In this document: positions 26,764 through 35,244 of the stretch, piece after piece
How the letters are laid out: every line of letters begins with the position of its first letter
How positions within the stretch are numbered: the first letter of the stretch is position 1
DNA from: an uncultured Candidatus Binatia bacterium
GTDB lineage: Bacteria; Desulfobacterota; Binatia; UBA9968; JAJDTQ01
Assembly (NCBI GenBank): GCA_958295985.1
Contig: OY282432.1
Location: forward strand, 1,921,282 to 1,985,281
Length of the DNA stretch: 64,000 nucleotides
Reading direction: 5' to 3'
Position numbers and translations under genes: made by a program
The notes under the pieces: model-generated
The model's input: only the letters and a program-made list of their open reading frames with translations
Databases searched by the model: none
Told to the model about the DNA's origin: nothing

Positions 26764-28224
26764 TCAATCCTCCAGGACCCACAGGTCCTTGCAACCGCCG
26801 CCCTGGCTGGAGTTGACCACCAGGCTGCCGCGACGGAGCGCAACCCGGCACAAACCCCCGGGGACCACGTGCTGTTGGTCACGCCCTTGCAGCACGAAGG
26901 GGCGAAGGTCCACGTGGCGCGGCTCGATGGCCCCGTCGATGAGGCACGGGGCGCGAGACAGGGCCAGCACCGGTTGTGAGATGAAATTCGCCGGATCGGC
27001 GCGCACCCGTTCGGCATACGTCGCGCGCTGGTCCGTGGACGCGTGGGGACCCACCAGCATCCCGTAGCCGCCGGCTCCGCCGACTTCCTTGACCACCAGC
27101 TCGTCGAGGTGCTCCAGGGTGTAGGCCAACCCGTCGGGCTCCCGGCAAAGATAGGTCTCGACGTTGGCCAGTATCGGCTCTTCACCGAGAAAATAACGGA
27201 TGATGCGCGGCACGTACGAGTAAAGGCTCTTGTCATCGGCCACGCCCGTGCCGGGCGCGTTGGCAAGCACGAGGTTGCCGGCCCGGTACGCGTGGAAGAG
27301 CCCGGCCGCTCCCAGGGCCGATTCGCCCCGGAACGTCACCGGATCGAGGTAGTCGTCGTCGATGCGCCGGTAGAGCACGTCGACGCGGCGCGGCCCCGCG
27401 GTGGTGCGCGCGTGCAACGCGCCGTCACGCAAGACCAGATCCCGTCCCTCCACCAGGTCGATGCCCATCTCGCCGGCGAGGAAGGCGTGCTCGTAGTACG
27501 CGGAGTTGTGCATGCCGGGGGTCAATATCGCTATATGCGGGTCCTGCAACGAAGGGCGGAGAGAGGCGAGCGTGGAATAGAGGCGCTCGGCGTAATCCGC
27601 CACCTCGCGTACCCGGTGCGCCCGGTAGAGCCGCGGGAACGCGTCCTTGACGGCGTTGCGGCAGGCGAGCATGTAGGACACCCCGGAGGGGACCCGCAGA
27701 TTGTCCTCGAGGACGGCGAAACCGTCGTGGGTGCGCACGATGTCGGTGCCGCACACCGCCACGTAGACGTCGTGCGGGACCTTCAGGCCGCGCATTTCCA
27801 TGCGGTATTGCGGGCAGCCGAGCACCAGGTCGATGGGTACGGTGTTGTCCCGGAGACACCGGCCCTCGTGGTAGACGTCCCTGAGGAACAGGTTGAGCGC
27901 CGCCAGGCGTTGCTTGAGGCCGCGCTCGATGTGGTCCCACTCGGCCCCGGTCAGGACCCTGGGCACACAGTCGATGGGAATGATCTGCTCGGTGGCCTTG
28001 TCGGCGTCGAGGACCGTGAAGGTGATGCCTTCATGCAGGAAGTGTCGATAGACGCCGTCCTGCAGCCTGGCCAGGTCCTCTGGGGCGAGTCCCGTCAATG
28101 CCGCGTTGAGGCGGCTGCTTGCCTCCCGCGGGCTGCCGGCGGGATCGAACATTTCATCGTAATAGTCCGGGTCCAGGTCATAGTCCGTAAAGACTCCTCC
28201 TCCCGCTGCTCGAACCTGCGACAC
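26764..28224 (-). CDS. Circularly permuted ATP-grasp protein (DUF404/DUF407)
   Basis: 486 residues from GTG 28224, placed by a strong GGAGGGG. The family is a permuted ATP-grasp ligase thought to join amino acids or peptides by amide bonds. Recognisable blocks: ITFTVLDADKATEQIIPID, PRVLTGAEWDHIERGL, LVLGCPQYRMEMRG, VLEDNLRVPSGVSYML, VLYRRIDDDYLDP, NAPGTGVADDKSLYSYVP and VVKEVGGAGGYGMLVGP. First gene of the minus-strand run that continues with alpha-E, transglutaminase and perhaps glnA-amt. A palindromic repeat lies immediately upstream, in its promoter region. Confidence 0.92.
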   Translation of the reverse strand: MSQVRAAGGGVFTDYDLDPDYYDEMFDPAGSPREASSRLNAALTGLAPEDLARLQDGVYRHFLHEGITFTVLDADKATEQIIPIDCVPRVLTGAEWDHIERGLKQRLAALNLFLRDVYHEGRCLRDNTVPIDLVLGCPQYRMEMRGLKVPHDVYVAVCGTDIVRTHDGFAVLEDNLRVPSGVSYMLACRNAVKDAFPRLYRAHRVREVADYAERLYSTLASLRPSLQDPHIAILTPGMHNSAYYEHAFLAGEMGIDLVEGRDLVLRDGALHARTTAGPRRVDVLYRRIDDDYLDPVTFRGESALGAAGLFHAYRAGNLVLANAPGTGVADDKSLYSYVPRIIRYFLGEEPILANVETYLCREPDGLAYTLEHLDELVVKEVGGAGGYGMLVGPHASTDQRATYAERVRADPANFISQPVLALSRAPCLIDGAIEPRHVDLRPFVLQGRDQQHVVPGGLCRVALRRGSLVVNSSQGGGCKDLWVLED

Positions 28225-28246
28225 GGCCCCTCCAGACCACCCGGTG

Positions 28247-28422
28247 TCATGTCCTGTACGGACCTTGGAGAATATGCGCGGGACTTCTTGTCGCCGGCAA
28301 GGCGCGACGACGAGCCGTGGCCGCTAGCACGCGATGAGGAGCAACGCAGCCGATGGCAAAGAGGGCCAGCAGATTCCCCGCAGTCTATATGGCACACGAC
28401 ACTTCAGGATACGACACTTACA
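28247..28422 (-). repeat. Diverged copy C of a palindromic ~165 bp repeat
   Basis: The stretch matches the reverse complement of the element at 28613-28777 over its core (GGCAAGGCGCGACGACGAGC, then GGAGCAACGCAGCCGA and CCAGCAGATT), while its outer ends have drifted. It fills the gap between the ATP-grasp start and tRNA-Ala, so it forms part of the 5' region of that operon. Confidence 0.65.
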
Positions 28423-28425
28423 GGA

Positions 28426-28501
<76 letters not shown>

Positions 28502-28612
28502 ACACTCGGGAATCGAAGCGGTCGCGGATCCACGAAGCAAACGCAACCGCCCGGTTGACGGTCAATCATACCGGATCAACGGGCCGGGTGGCAAGGGGCA
28601 GCCGGACGGACA

Positions 28613-28777
28613 CTAGTATCCTGTCCCAGAAATAACTGGGCTAATCTGCTGGTCCTTTTCGCCGTCGGCTGCGTTGCTCCGCCTCGCGTGGTATGGGCCA
28701 CTGCTCGTTGTCGCGCCTTGCCGACGACGAAAAGTCCTGCGCATCTTGGCCCAGTTATGTCTGGGACAGGACACTAG
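28613..28777. repeat. Palindromic repeat copy A with 29-base terminal inverted repeats
   Basis: The element begins CTAGTATCCTGTCCCAG and ends with its near-perfect inverse (28613-28641 against 28749-28777, 27 of 29 bases paired). The interior is also an imperfect inverted repeat, so the whole ~165 bases could fold into one long hairpin. Its right end supplies the recN stop codon (TAG within CTAG). It has no coding capacity. Likely a MITE-like or structured repeat family. Confidence 0.8.
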
Positions 28778-30486
28778 CCCGGGCGGCCGGGCCCATGGGC
28801 CTTCAGCATTTCGGCCGCATGACGTTCCGCCTGAGGGGTGATCTCGACGCCGCCCAGCATGCGCGCCAACTCCTTCACTCTCTCGGTTTCGTCCAGCCGT
28901 CTGACCGTCGTAAAGGTCCTGCCGTTCGACACCTGCTTCTCCACCACGTGGTGGAACTCCGCCAGGGCGGCAATGGGGGCCAGGTGGGTGACGCAGATCA
29001 CCTGATGGGACTCTGCCACGCTGGCGAGCTTCTTGCCTACCATTTCGGCCACCCTGCCGCCGATCCCGGCATCCACCTCGTCGAACAGCAGGGTCGGGAT
29101 CTCGCCCTGGGTCAATACCAGCGATTTGAGCGCAAGCATGAGGCGCGAGAGTTCCCCGCCGGAAGCGATCCTGGCCAGCGGTCTGACGGACTCGCCGGGG
29201 TTCGGCGAGAAGTAGAACTCGGGATCGTCGATACCGTCGTCGCCGATCCTGACGCCGCCCATCATGAACGGCGGGTCGTCCCGGGCCGCGTCACGATGGT
29301 GGAACCGCACCTCGAACGTCGTCCGCGAAAGACCCAACTGGCCCACTTCCCGCTCCATCCGGCTCTTCAGGCTCCCGGCGGCGCGTTGACGCCCCCGGGA
29401 CAGCTCCTCGGCGGTTTTCCACGCCGCCTCCCGCGCGGCTTCGAGCTCCCGGGTGAGGACGGTGAGCTCTTCCTCCCCGGTCTCCAGCGCCGCAAGCTCT
29501 TCTTTCGCCCGTTCGGCGAGAGCCAGGATCTCCTCCACCGATGCCTGGTATTTCCGTTTCAGTCGATGGATCCCGGCAAGGCGATCCTCGGTCCGTTCCA
29601 ACTCCCGCGGGTCGAAGGACAGCTTGTCCGCATATTGGCGAATCAAGGTGGTGGCCTCGTCGAGTTGCGCCGCCGATCCTTCCAGCAGCGTCACCGCTTC
29701 AGCCAGCGTCTCGTCGATCGCCGCCATGTCCCGGAGGCGCGGGATGAACCGGCCCAACTCGCCGGCGACCGCGGTGTCGCCCTCGTAGAGGATCAACTCG
29801 CCTTCCTTGCAGGTCTGGTAGAGTTTCTCGGAATGGGCGAATACCTGCTGTCGGTGTCGCAGCGTCTCTTCTTCTCCGGGCTCGAGCCCGGCCTCCTCGA
29901 TTTCCTCCACCTGGGCGCGCAGGAAGGCTTCCTCCCGACTCTTGCCGGCGAGCTTCTCCTTGAGATCGCGCACCCGTTTCCACGCGGCCGCGAATGCGCC
30001 AAACCGTTCCTTCATGGCCTCGGCCCCGGTTTCGAGGCCCCCATGCGCGTCCAGCAGCGCGAGATGGGTCTCGGTGCGGCGCAGGGTGTGTTGCTCGTGC
30101 TGGCCGTAGATGTGGATGAGGCCGGCGCCGACGTTGGACAAGAGGGACAGCGGGCTCAGGCTGCCGTTGAGATAGATCCGGTTGCGTCCGCCGCGGCTGA
30201 CGATGCGCTTCAGCACCAGTTCGTCTTCGGACTCGCAGCCGGCCGCGGCCAGAGCGTCGCGAGTGGCCGCCGGCAGGTCCGAGAACAGGGCCTCCACGGT
30301 CGCCTCGTTCGCCCCTTCGCGAATGAGGTCGGAAGAGCCGCGGGCGCCCAGGAGGAGGCCCAGGGAGGCGAGAACGATGGTCTTCCCGGCGCCGGTCTCT
30401 CCGGTAATGACGTTGAGCCCGTGCCCGAGTTCCAACTCGACGTGATCGATCACGGCAACGTTGTTGATCCGGAGCTGCTGCAACAT
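28774..30486 (-). CDS. recN: DNA repair protein RecN
   Basis: SMC-like ATPase that gathers and protects broken DNA ends for recombination repair. 570 residues, normal length. Walker A GETGAGKTIV is at ~34-43, a central coiled coil spans about 160-370 (Glu/Arg/Leu-rich), and the C-terminal half has ASGGELSRLMLALK signature and LLFDEVDAGIGG Walker B. Start MLQQLRINNVAVIDHV is typical. It lies 67 bases downstream of nadK, a common pairing. Its last codons and stop run into the palindromic repeat A. SOS control is usual, but no LexA box was identified. Confidence 0.96.
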   Translation of the reverse strand: MLQQLRINNVAVIDHVELELGHGLNVITGETGAGKTIVLASLGLLLGARGSSDLIREGANEATVEALFSDLPAATRDALAAAGCESEDELVLKRIVSRGGRNRIYLNGSLSPLSLLSNVGAGLIHIYGQHEQHTLRRTETHLALLDAHGGLETGAEAMKERFGAFAAAWKRVRDLKEKLAGKSREEAFLRAQVEEIEEAGLEPGEEETLRHRQQVFAHSEKLYQTCKEGELILYEGDTAVAGELGRFIPRLRDMAAIDETLAEAVTLLEGSAAQLDEATTLIRQYADKLSFDPRELERTEDRLAGIHRLKRKYQASVEEILALAERAKEELAALETGEEELTVLTRELEAAREAAWKTAEELSRGRQRAAGSLKSRMEREVGQLGLSRTTFEVRFHHRDAARDDPPFMMGGVRIGDDGIDDPEFYFSPNPGESVRPLARIASGGELSRLMLALKSLVLTQGEIPTLLFDEVDAGIGGRVAEMVGKKLASVAESHQVICVTHLAPIAALAEFHHVVEKQVSNGRTFTTVRRLDETERVKELARMLGGVEITPQAERHAAEMLKAHGPGRPG

Positions 30487-30553
30487 GGATACGCACCTGC
30501 GCGCGTGACGGGCCGGACTCTATGCGCCCGGGCGGGTTTGAAACGCGCCCCTG

Positions 30554-31405
30554 CTAACGCTCCCCCCACTTGAGCTTGCTGCGAAGCACGTCGAAGTAGG
30601 AACGGGTGGGTATCCGCACCAGCGACACGGGCGACTTGTGGCGGCGCACCTCCACCCGGTCGCCGTTGTTGAGCAGAAGCCCTTCCTGGCCGTCCGGAAT
30701 CAGCACCACGGTGTCTCCGGAGGACCGCAGGGTCGAGCGTATCCTGGCGTCGCTGGCGATGACGATGGGACGGTTGGTGGTGAGCGTGTGCGGGCAGATG
30801 GGACAGAGGATGATGGCTCCCATGGCCGGATGCAGGATTGGTCCGCCGGCCGCGAGGGAGTATGCCGTCGATCCCGTGGGAGTGGAGATGATCAGACCGT
30901 CGGCCCTGTACGTGCACAGGTAGTCGCTGCCCACGTAGGTTTCCAGGTCGATGATCTTGGATCGGGCGCCTTTGGTGATGACCGCGTCGTTCAGTATCCT
31001 CAGTTTGCGCTCGCCGTCCCTGCCGGAGATGCTCACGCTCAAGGTCATGCGCTTTTCGATCGTGTAGTTTTCCGCAATCGTGCTGGTCAGGACCTCTTCG
31101 AGCTCGTCCGCCGCTATCTCGGTGATGAAGCCCAGACCTCCCAGATTCACGCCTACGATGGGGACTTCGGGTCGTTCCACGAGCCGGGCGATGCTCAGCA
31201 GCGTGCCGTCTCCCCCCAGGACGATGACGAGGTCGGCCCGTTCGGCCATTTCTGCTTTGTTCGCGACCCGGCCGCCGGTGGCGCCGAACTCGGCCTCCAC
31301 CAACACCTCCATCCCGTGGCCCTCCAGCCACGGTATGGTGCTCCTCATGAGCGTCTCGGCCGTTTCTTCACCGTACTTCGCGACGATTCCGACGATGTTG
31401 ACCAT
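30554..31405 (-). CDS. nadK: NAD kinase
   Basis: ATP or polyphosphate-dependent phosphorylation of NAD to NADP. 283 residues, start ATG 31405 (MVNIVGIVAKYGEE). Signature LGGDGTLLSIAR (GGDGT) is near residue 65-75, GVNLGGLGFITE follows, and the glycine-rich STPTGSTAYSLAAGGPI lies at ~180. The usual NE pair before the substrate loop reads LNDAVI here, seen in some family members. Directly upstream stand two copies of a 21-base tandem repeat and repeat B. Confidence 0.95.
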   Translation of the reverse strand: MVNIVGIVAKYGEETAETLMRSTIPWLEGHGMEVLVEAEFGATGGRVANKAEMAERADLVIVLGGDGTLLSIARLVERPEVPIVGVNLGGLGFITEIAADELEEVLTSTIAENYTIEKRMTLSVSISGRDGERKLRILNDAVITKGARSKIIDLETYVGSDYLCTYRADGLIISTPTGSTAYSLAAGGPILHPAMGAIILCPICPHTLTTNRPIVIASDARIRSTLRSSGDTVVLIPDGQEGLLLNNGDRVEVRRHKSPVSLVRIPTRSYFDVLRSKLKWGER

Positions 31406-31407
31406 AT

Positions 31408-31449
31408 CGCTGCCCGAGAACCGGTGGGCGCTGCCCGAAAACCGGTGGG
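31408..31449. repeat. 21-base tandem repeat, two copies, before nadK
   Basis: 31408-31428 and 31429-31449 are identical except for one base (unit CGCTGCCCGAGAACCGGTGG plus G). They lie 3 bases upstream of the nadK start codon and so displace any normal ribosome site there. Confidence 0.7.
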
Positions 31450-31458
31450 ACAGGACAC

Positions 31459-31619
31459 CCGTGTCCTGCCCCGCAAATCACTGTGCTAATCTGCCGGTCC
31501 TTTGCCGCCGGCTGCGTTGCTTCTCCTCGCGTGGTGTTTGGCTACTGCTCGTCGTCGCGCCTTGCCGACAGCAAAAATCCTGCGCATCTTGGCACAGCTA
31601 TTGCGGGACAGGACACTAA
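31459..31619. repeat. Palindromic repeat copy B
   Basis: Same family as 28613-28777: left end near GTGTCCTGCCCCGC, core CTGCGTTGCTTCTCCTCGCG and CGTCGCGCCTTGCCGAC, right end GCGGGACAGGACACTAA. Terminal inverted repeats are shorter and more diverged than in copy A. A separate inverted scrap (GGGACAGGACAC, 31448-31459) abuts its left end, as if a second copy had been lost there. Confidence 0.75.
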
Positions 31620-31687
31620 CACAGGGTAGGTGAGGATGCCATCGGGAGCGAGTCGGAGTGCGGCAAGATCCTCGTGGTGCGGACGGG

Positions 31688-33904
31688 TCAACTCTTTTGC
31701 AAGGCGTTGTAGACCTTCTCCGCGGTGATCGGGAGATCGGCAATGCGCACGCCCACCGCCGCCTCCACGGCATTGGCGATGGCCGGCGCCGTGGGCACGA
31801 TGCTGTTCTCTCCGATGGATTTGGCGTTGTACGGCCCGGGTCCGGTCTGGTCCTCCACCAGCACGGTTTCCAGGGGCGGGAGGTCCCTGACGCACGGGAC
31901 GCAGTAGTCGCCGAGGTTGAGGGTCGTTACCCGCGGGCCGTCCTTGACCATCTCCTCCATCACCGCGTAACCCAGGCCCTGTACGAAGCCGCCGTCGATC
32001 TGTCCCTGGTGGGTTACGGGATTGATGATGGTGCCGACGTCGTGGGCGGTCACGACCTTCTTGACCTCCACGACGCCGGTCTCCCTGTCCACCGCCACTT
32101 CGGCCACCTGGACGAAGAACCCCGGCACCGGCGAACGCTGGGGCTGGTAGGATTTGCGCACCGACAGGACCGTCTCCTCGGCGATGAGCTTTCCGGCGAC
32201 GTCGGCGAACGCCAACGCGGCGCCGGTGGCGCTGAAGCGGCCGTCCGCCAGGGTCACCTCGTCCGCCTTGCAGCCGAGGGCCTGGGCCGCCGCCTCCGTC
32301 ATCCTGTCCCGCAGTTCCTCCACGGCTTCCACCAGGCCGCGCCCCACCATGGCGGTGATCTTGCTGCCGCCGGGCTCGGCGTCGGTGTCGAAGGTGTCGG
32401 TGTCGCCTCGGGCGACCTCGACCCGTTCCGCCGGCAGGGTCAGCAGCTCCGCGGTGATCTGCCGCAGCAGCGTGTGGGTGCCGGTGCCGATATCGGGTAT
32501 GGCCGTGAGCACCGTGACCTCGCCGCCGGCGTTGCAGGAAAGCTCCAGGTTCACGGTGCCGCTGCCGCCGGTGTGCCGAAAGCCGAGGGCCATGCCCCTG
32601 CCGGTGTCCCGGCCCGGCTTCTCACCGTTCCATCCCGCGGCCTCCAGGGCCGCGTCGATGGTCTCCCGGCACCGGATCTTCTCCATCGCCCGCTTGTTGG
32701 GCAGCACGTCGCCGTCCTGCAACAGGTTGGCGAGCCGTATCGCCACCGGGTCCAGGTCCAGCTTCCGGGCCAGCATGTCCAGCAGCGACTCGATGGCGAA
32801 GACCGCCTGCGGTTGTCCCGGCGACTTCATGTAACCGCCGGGCACGCCGTTGGTGTAGACGTTGTACGTCCGAACGGCGTAGTTGGGGATCCGGTAGGCG
32901 TTGGTGACGTACGAGCCGTCGATCTCCGACGGCTTGAAGCCCGAGTAGGCGCCGCTGTCGAAGTAGATATCGGTGTCCAGGGCCACCAGCCTCCCGTCCC
33001 GTTTGGCCCCCAGCTTGAGCCGCATCACCGCGGGGTGTCGGGGGTCCCCGGCCATGAGTTCCTCGGTATAGTTCATCACCATCTTCACGGGGCGCCCGGC
33101 GGCTTTGGACAGGTAGTAGCAGACCGGCACGTCCATCTGGGAGCCCTTGCCGCCGAAGTCGCCGCCAAGGGCCACGCCATGGACGTGGATTCTTCCTTCG
33201 TCAAGGTCCAGTTGCTCGGCCAGCATCTTCTTGAGCCGGAACGGCGCCTTGCACGACGCCCAGACATCGATGCGCGCGGCATCGCCGGCCGCCACCACCG
33301 TGGCGTGGGGCTCGAGGTAGACCTGGTGCACCTGCGGCGTGCGGAAGGTGTGCTCGACGATGACGTCCGCGTCCGCGAATCCCTGCTCCACGTCGCCGGC
33401 GGCGTGCTCCTTGAGGGACAGGACGTTGGGCTGGTGGTCCGGGCGCCCGGGCACGCCGTCATAACGGTCGAGCCGTTCGTGAATCACCGGAGCCCCTGCC
33501 GCCAGGGCCTCCGGGATACCGGCCACCGCGGGCAGTTCCTCGTACTCCACCTCGACGAGCGACAGCGCCTCCTCCGCGGCATCCGGCGTTTCCGCGGCCA
33601 CCGCGGCGATCTTGTCGCCGATGAACCGCACCTTGTCCCGGGCCAGCACCGGCAGGTCCCGAAGACTCACCCCCACCCGCACGTCCGGGACGTCCGCCCC
33701 CGTCAGTACTGCATGGACCCCGGGCACCTGCCGAGCCCGTGACGCGTCCACGCGCTTCAACCGGGCGTGCGCCAGCGTGCTGCGCAGGCACTTTCCCCAA
33801 AGCGCCGCGGGTACCTGCACGTCGGCCGTGTATTCCATCTTGCCGGAGACCTTGTCCGGACCCTCCACGCGTCCAATCGGATGCCCTACGACCTTGAGAT
33901 CCAT
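31688..33904 (-). CDS. Xanthine dehydrogenase-family molybdopterin-binding large subunit
   Basis: 738 residues of the molybdenum hydroxylase family (xanthine dehydrogenase, aldehyde oxidoreductase, 4-hydroxybenzoyl-CoA reductase and allies). Start ATG 33904 is placed by AGGAG; the frame extends upstream without homology. Seen: IGRVEGPDKVSGKMEYTADV at the N-terminus, GGDFGGKGSQMDVP and GGYMKSPGQPQAVFAIES cofactor loops, and AKSIGENSIVPTAPAI carrying the catalytic Glu. The CO-dehydrogenase loop (AYxCSFR) is absent. The [2Fe-2S] and FAD subunits that normally accompany it are missing on both sides; upstream is an IS remnant. Substrate unknown. Confidence 0.9.
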   Translation of the reverse strand: MDLKVVGHPIGRVEGPDKVSGKMEYTADVQVPAALWGKCLRSTLAHARLKRVDASRARQVPGVHAVLTGADVPDVRVGVSLRDLPVLARDKVRFIGDKIAAVAAETPDAAEEALSLVEVEYEELPAVAGIPEALAAGAPVIHERLDRYDGVPGRPDHQPNVLSLKEHAAGDVEQGFADADVIVEHTFRTPQVHQVYLEPHATVVAAGDAARIDVWASCKAPFRLKKMLAEQLDLDEGRIHVHGVALGGDFGGKGSQMDVPVCYYLSKAAGRPVKMVMNYTEELMAGDPRHPAVMRLKLGAKRDGRLVALDTDIYFDSGAYSGFKPSEIDGSYVTNAYRIPNYAVRTYNVYTNGVPGGYMKSPGQPQAVFAIESLLDMLARKLDLDPVAIRLANLLQDGDVLPNKRAMEKIRCRETIDAALEAAGWNGEKPGRDTGRGMALGFRHTGGSGTVNLELSCNAGGEVTVLTAIPDIGTGTHTLLRQITAELLTLPAERVEVARGDTDTFDTDAEPGGSKITAMVGRGLVEAVEELRDRMTEAAAQALGCKADEVTLADGRFSATGAALAFADVAGKLIAEETVLSVRKSYQPQRSPVPGFFVQVAEVAVDRETGVVEVKKVVTAHDVGTIINPVTHQGQIDGGFVQGLGYAVMEEMVKDGPRVTTLNLGDYCVPCVRDLPPLETVLVEDQTGPGPYNAKSIGENSIVPTAPAIANAVEAAVGVRIADLPITAEKVYNALQKS

Positions 33905-34309
33905 GGTTTCTCCTGTTGGCTGGTTCGATGATCCATCTCCGGCAGTTTGGCGGATCGATGGAAAAAGGGCAACGATTCCCGCTTTCGCGGGAGATGGCGC
34001 TGTCCTCCACACTTGCCCATACGGGCTTGCCCCCTGTCTCTGTTCGGAGCGACAATTGACATGCAGGGTGTCCTACTCCCGCGGAAGCGGGAACCACTGC
34101 GAGCTCTACCACGCCTTGTGGATTCAAGACGCAGGCATCGTCGCTATCCTCAGCGCGCTTCGGTTCCTCTGCCGATCTGATCATGCGCCCGGAGTACGAT
34201 TTCTCCCAAGGAGAACGAGGCGTCACACGGCGGGCATCAATGATGTACCGCCGGGCACCTTGAACAATGTGCTCAAGCAGGCAGATCTGACACAGCCGAG
34301 GAGAACCCC
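33905..34309. other. Intergenic stretch with two matched hairpins
   Basis: No convincing gene. Two 16-base hairpins with the same stem, TCCCGC/GCGGGA, lie at 33977-33992 and 34077-34092, exactly 100 bases apart, with loops TTTC and GGAA. Short GC-rich hairpins of this sort are common dispersed repeats. The rest shows no recognisable feature; it may contain the left end of the IS remnant, but I could not find a terminal inverted repeat. Confidence 0.5.
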
Positions 34310-34975
34310 ATGAAGTACACGAGGCGATGCCGGACGAGCTGCTGGCGGGCGAGGATCCGGCGGAGGCGTTCCGCGACGGGGAGTTGCTGTCGGAGATGAG
34401 GAGGGCGGTGGCGGAGCGGGTGCTGAACGCGGAGATGGACATGCATCTGTCGCGGGAGTTGGAGCTGGCGTCGGGCAACCACCGCAACGGCCACAACCGC
34501 AAGCGGGTGGCGACGGGCAGCGGTTCGATGGATCTGGCGGTGCCGCGCGACCGTCTGGGGCTCTTCGAGCCGGAACTGGTGGAGAAGTATGTCCGGCGGC
34601 TGCCGGGCTTCGACGACAAGGTGATCTTAATGTACGCGCGGCATGAAGATGCGGGAGGTCGTGGCGCACGTGGAGGAGACTTACGGGCTATCGGTGTCGC
34701 GGGAGTTAGTCTCGAAGGTAACGGACGCGGTCAACGAGGAAGTGCGGGATTGTCAGTCGAGGCCCTTGGAGCCAGTGTACACGATCGTCTACTTCGACGC
34801 GGTCCGGGTGAAGATCCGCGTCGGCTCGTCCTACGGACGAGGGGCTGGTTCGCAACAAGGCGATGCATCTGGCGATCGGCGTGGGGTGCAAGGAGGTGCT
34901 CGGCGTGTGGCTGGAGTGCGAGGAGGGTGCGAAGTTCCGGCTGTCGGTGATGAACGAGTCGAAGGCGCGCAGCGT
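34310..34975 (+). pseudogene. IS256-family transposase remnant
   Basis: A good start (GAGGAG, ATG 34310) leads out of frame. The conserved sequence then appears in successive frames: AEMDMHLSRELELASG and VPRDRLGLFEPELVEKY from 34327, then VAHVEETYGLSVSRELVSK and PVYTIVYFDAVRVKIR from 34643, then LVRNKAMHLAIGVGCKEVLG and EGAKFRLSVMNESKAR near 34845-34970. At least two frameshifts are therefore present. The match stops at about residue 215 of a ~400-residue protein, so the second catalytic Asp and the Glu of the DDE triad are lost. It marks the left edge of the lower-GC island. Confidence 0.85.
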
Positions 34976-35116
34976 TGGGGCGGCTTGGTTCGACAGGCCC
35001 CTTCCGGCTTACGCTGACGCGCGGCCTATCCGCTTCTGGGGTCCACGCCCCGATCCTAACGCGATTCGACGAACCTCGGAGCGGCAAATTTCCCTTGGAA
35101 AGACGGAAGTCCAGAA

Positions 35117-35144
35117 TTGAAGTCCTCCCCCGAAGGTGTAAAAT
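35117..35144 (+). promoter_or_regulatory. Promoter-like element for the PLD cassette
   Basis: TTGAAG (35117-35122), 16 bases, then TAAAAT (35139-35144, five of six consensus bases), about 100 bases before the first start codon of the three-gene cassette and after the transposase remnant. Sequence prediction only. Confidence 0.4.
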
Positions 35145-35244
35145 CTTAAGTCATTGGAGGGCCGTGGTGTCCAACGGTGTGGACCTCACACACGGAATTT
35201 CTGACACTCACCGTCAGGGGAATTACCAAGGCGGTGTTCAAGCA

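Noticed and set aside
28693-30573. A 626-codon plus-strand frame beginning in the palindromic repeat
   Set aside because: Antisense to recN; its N-terminal part is only translated repeat sequence.
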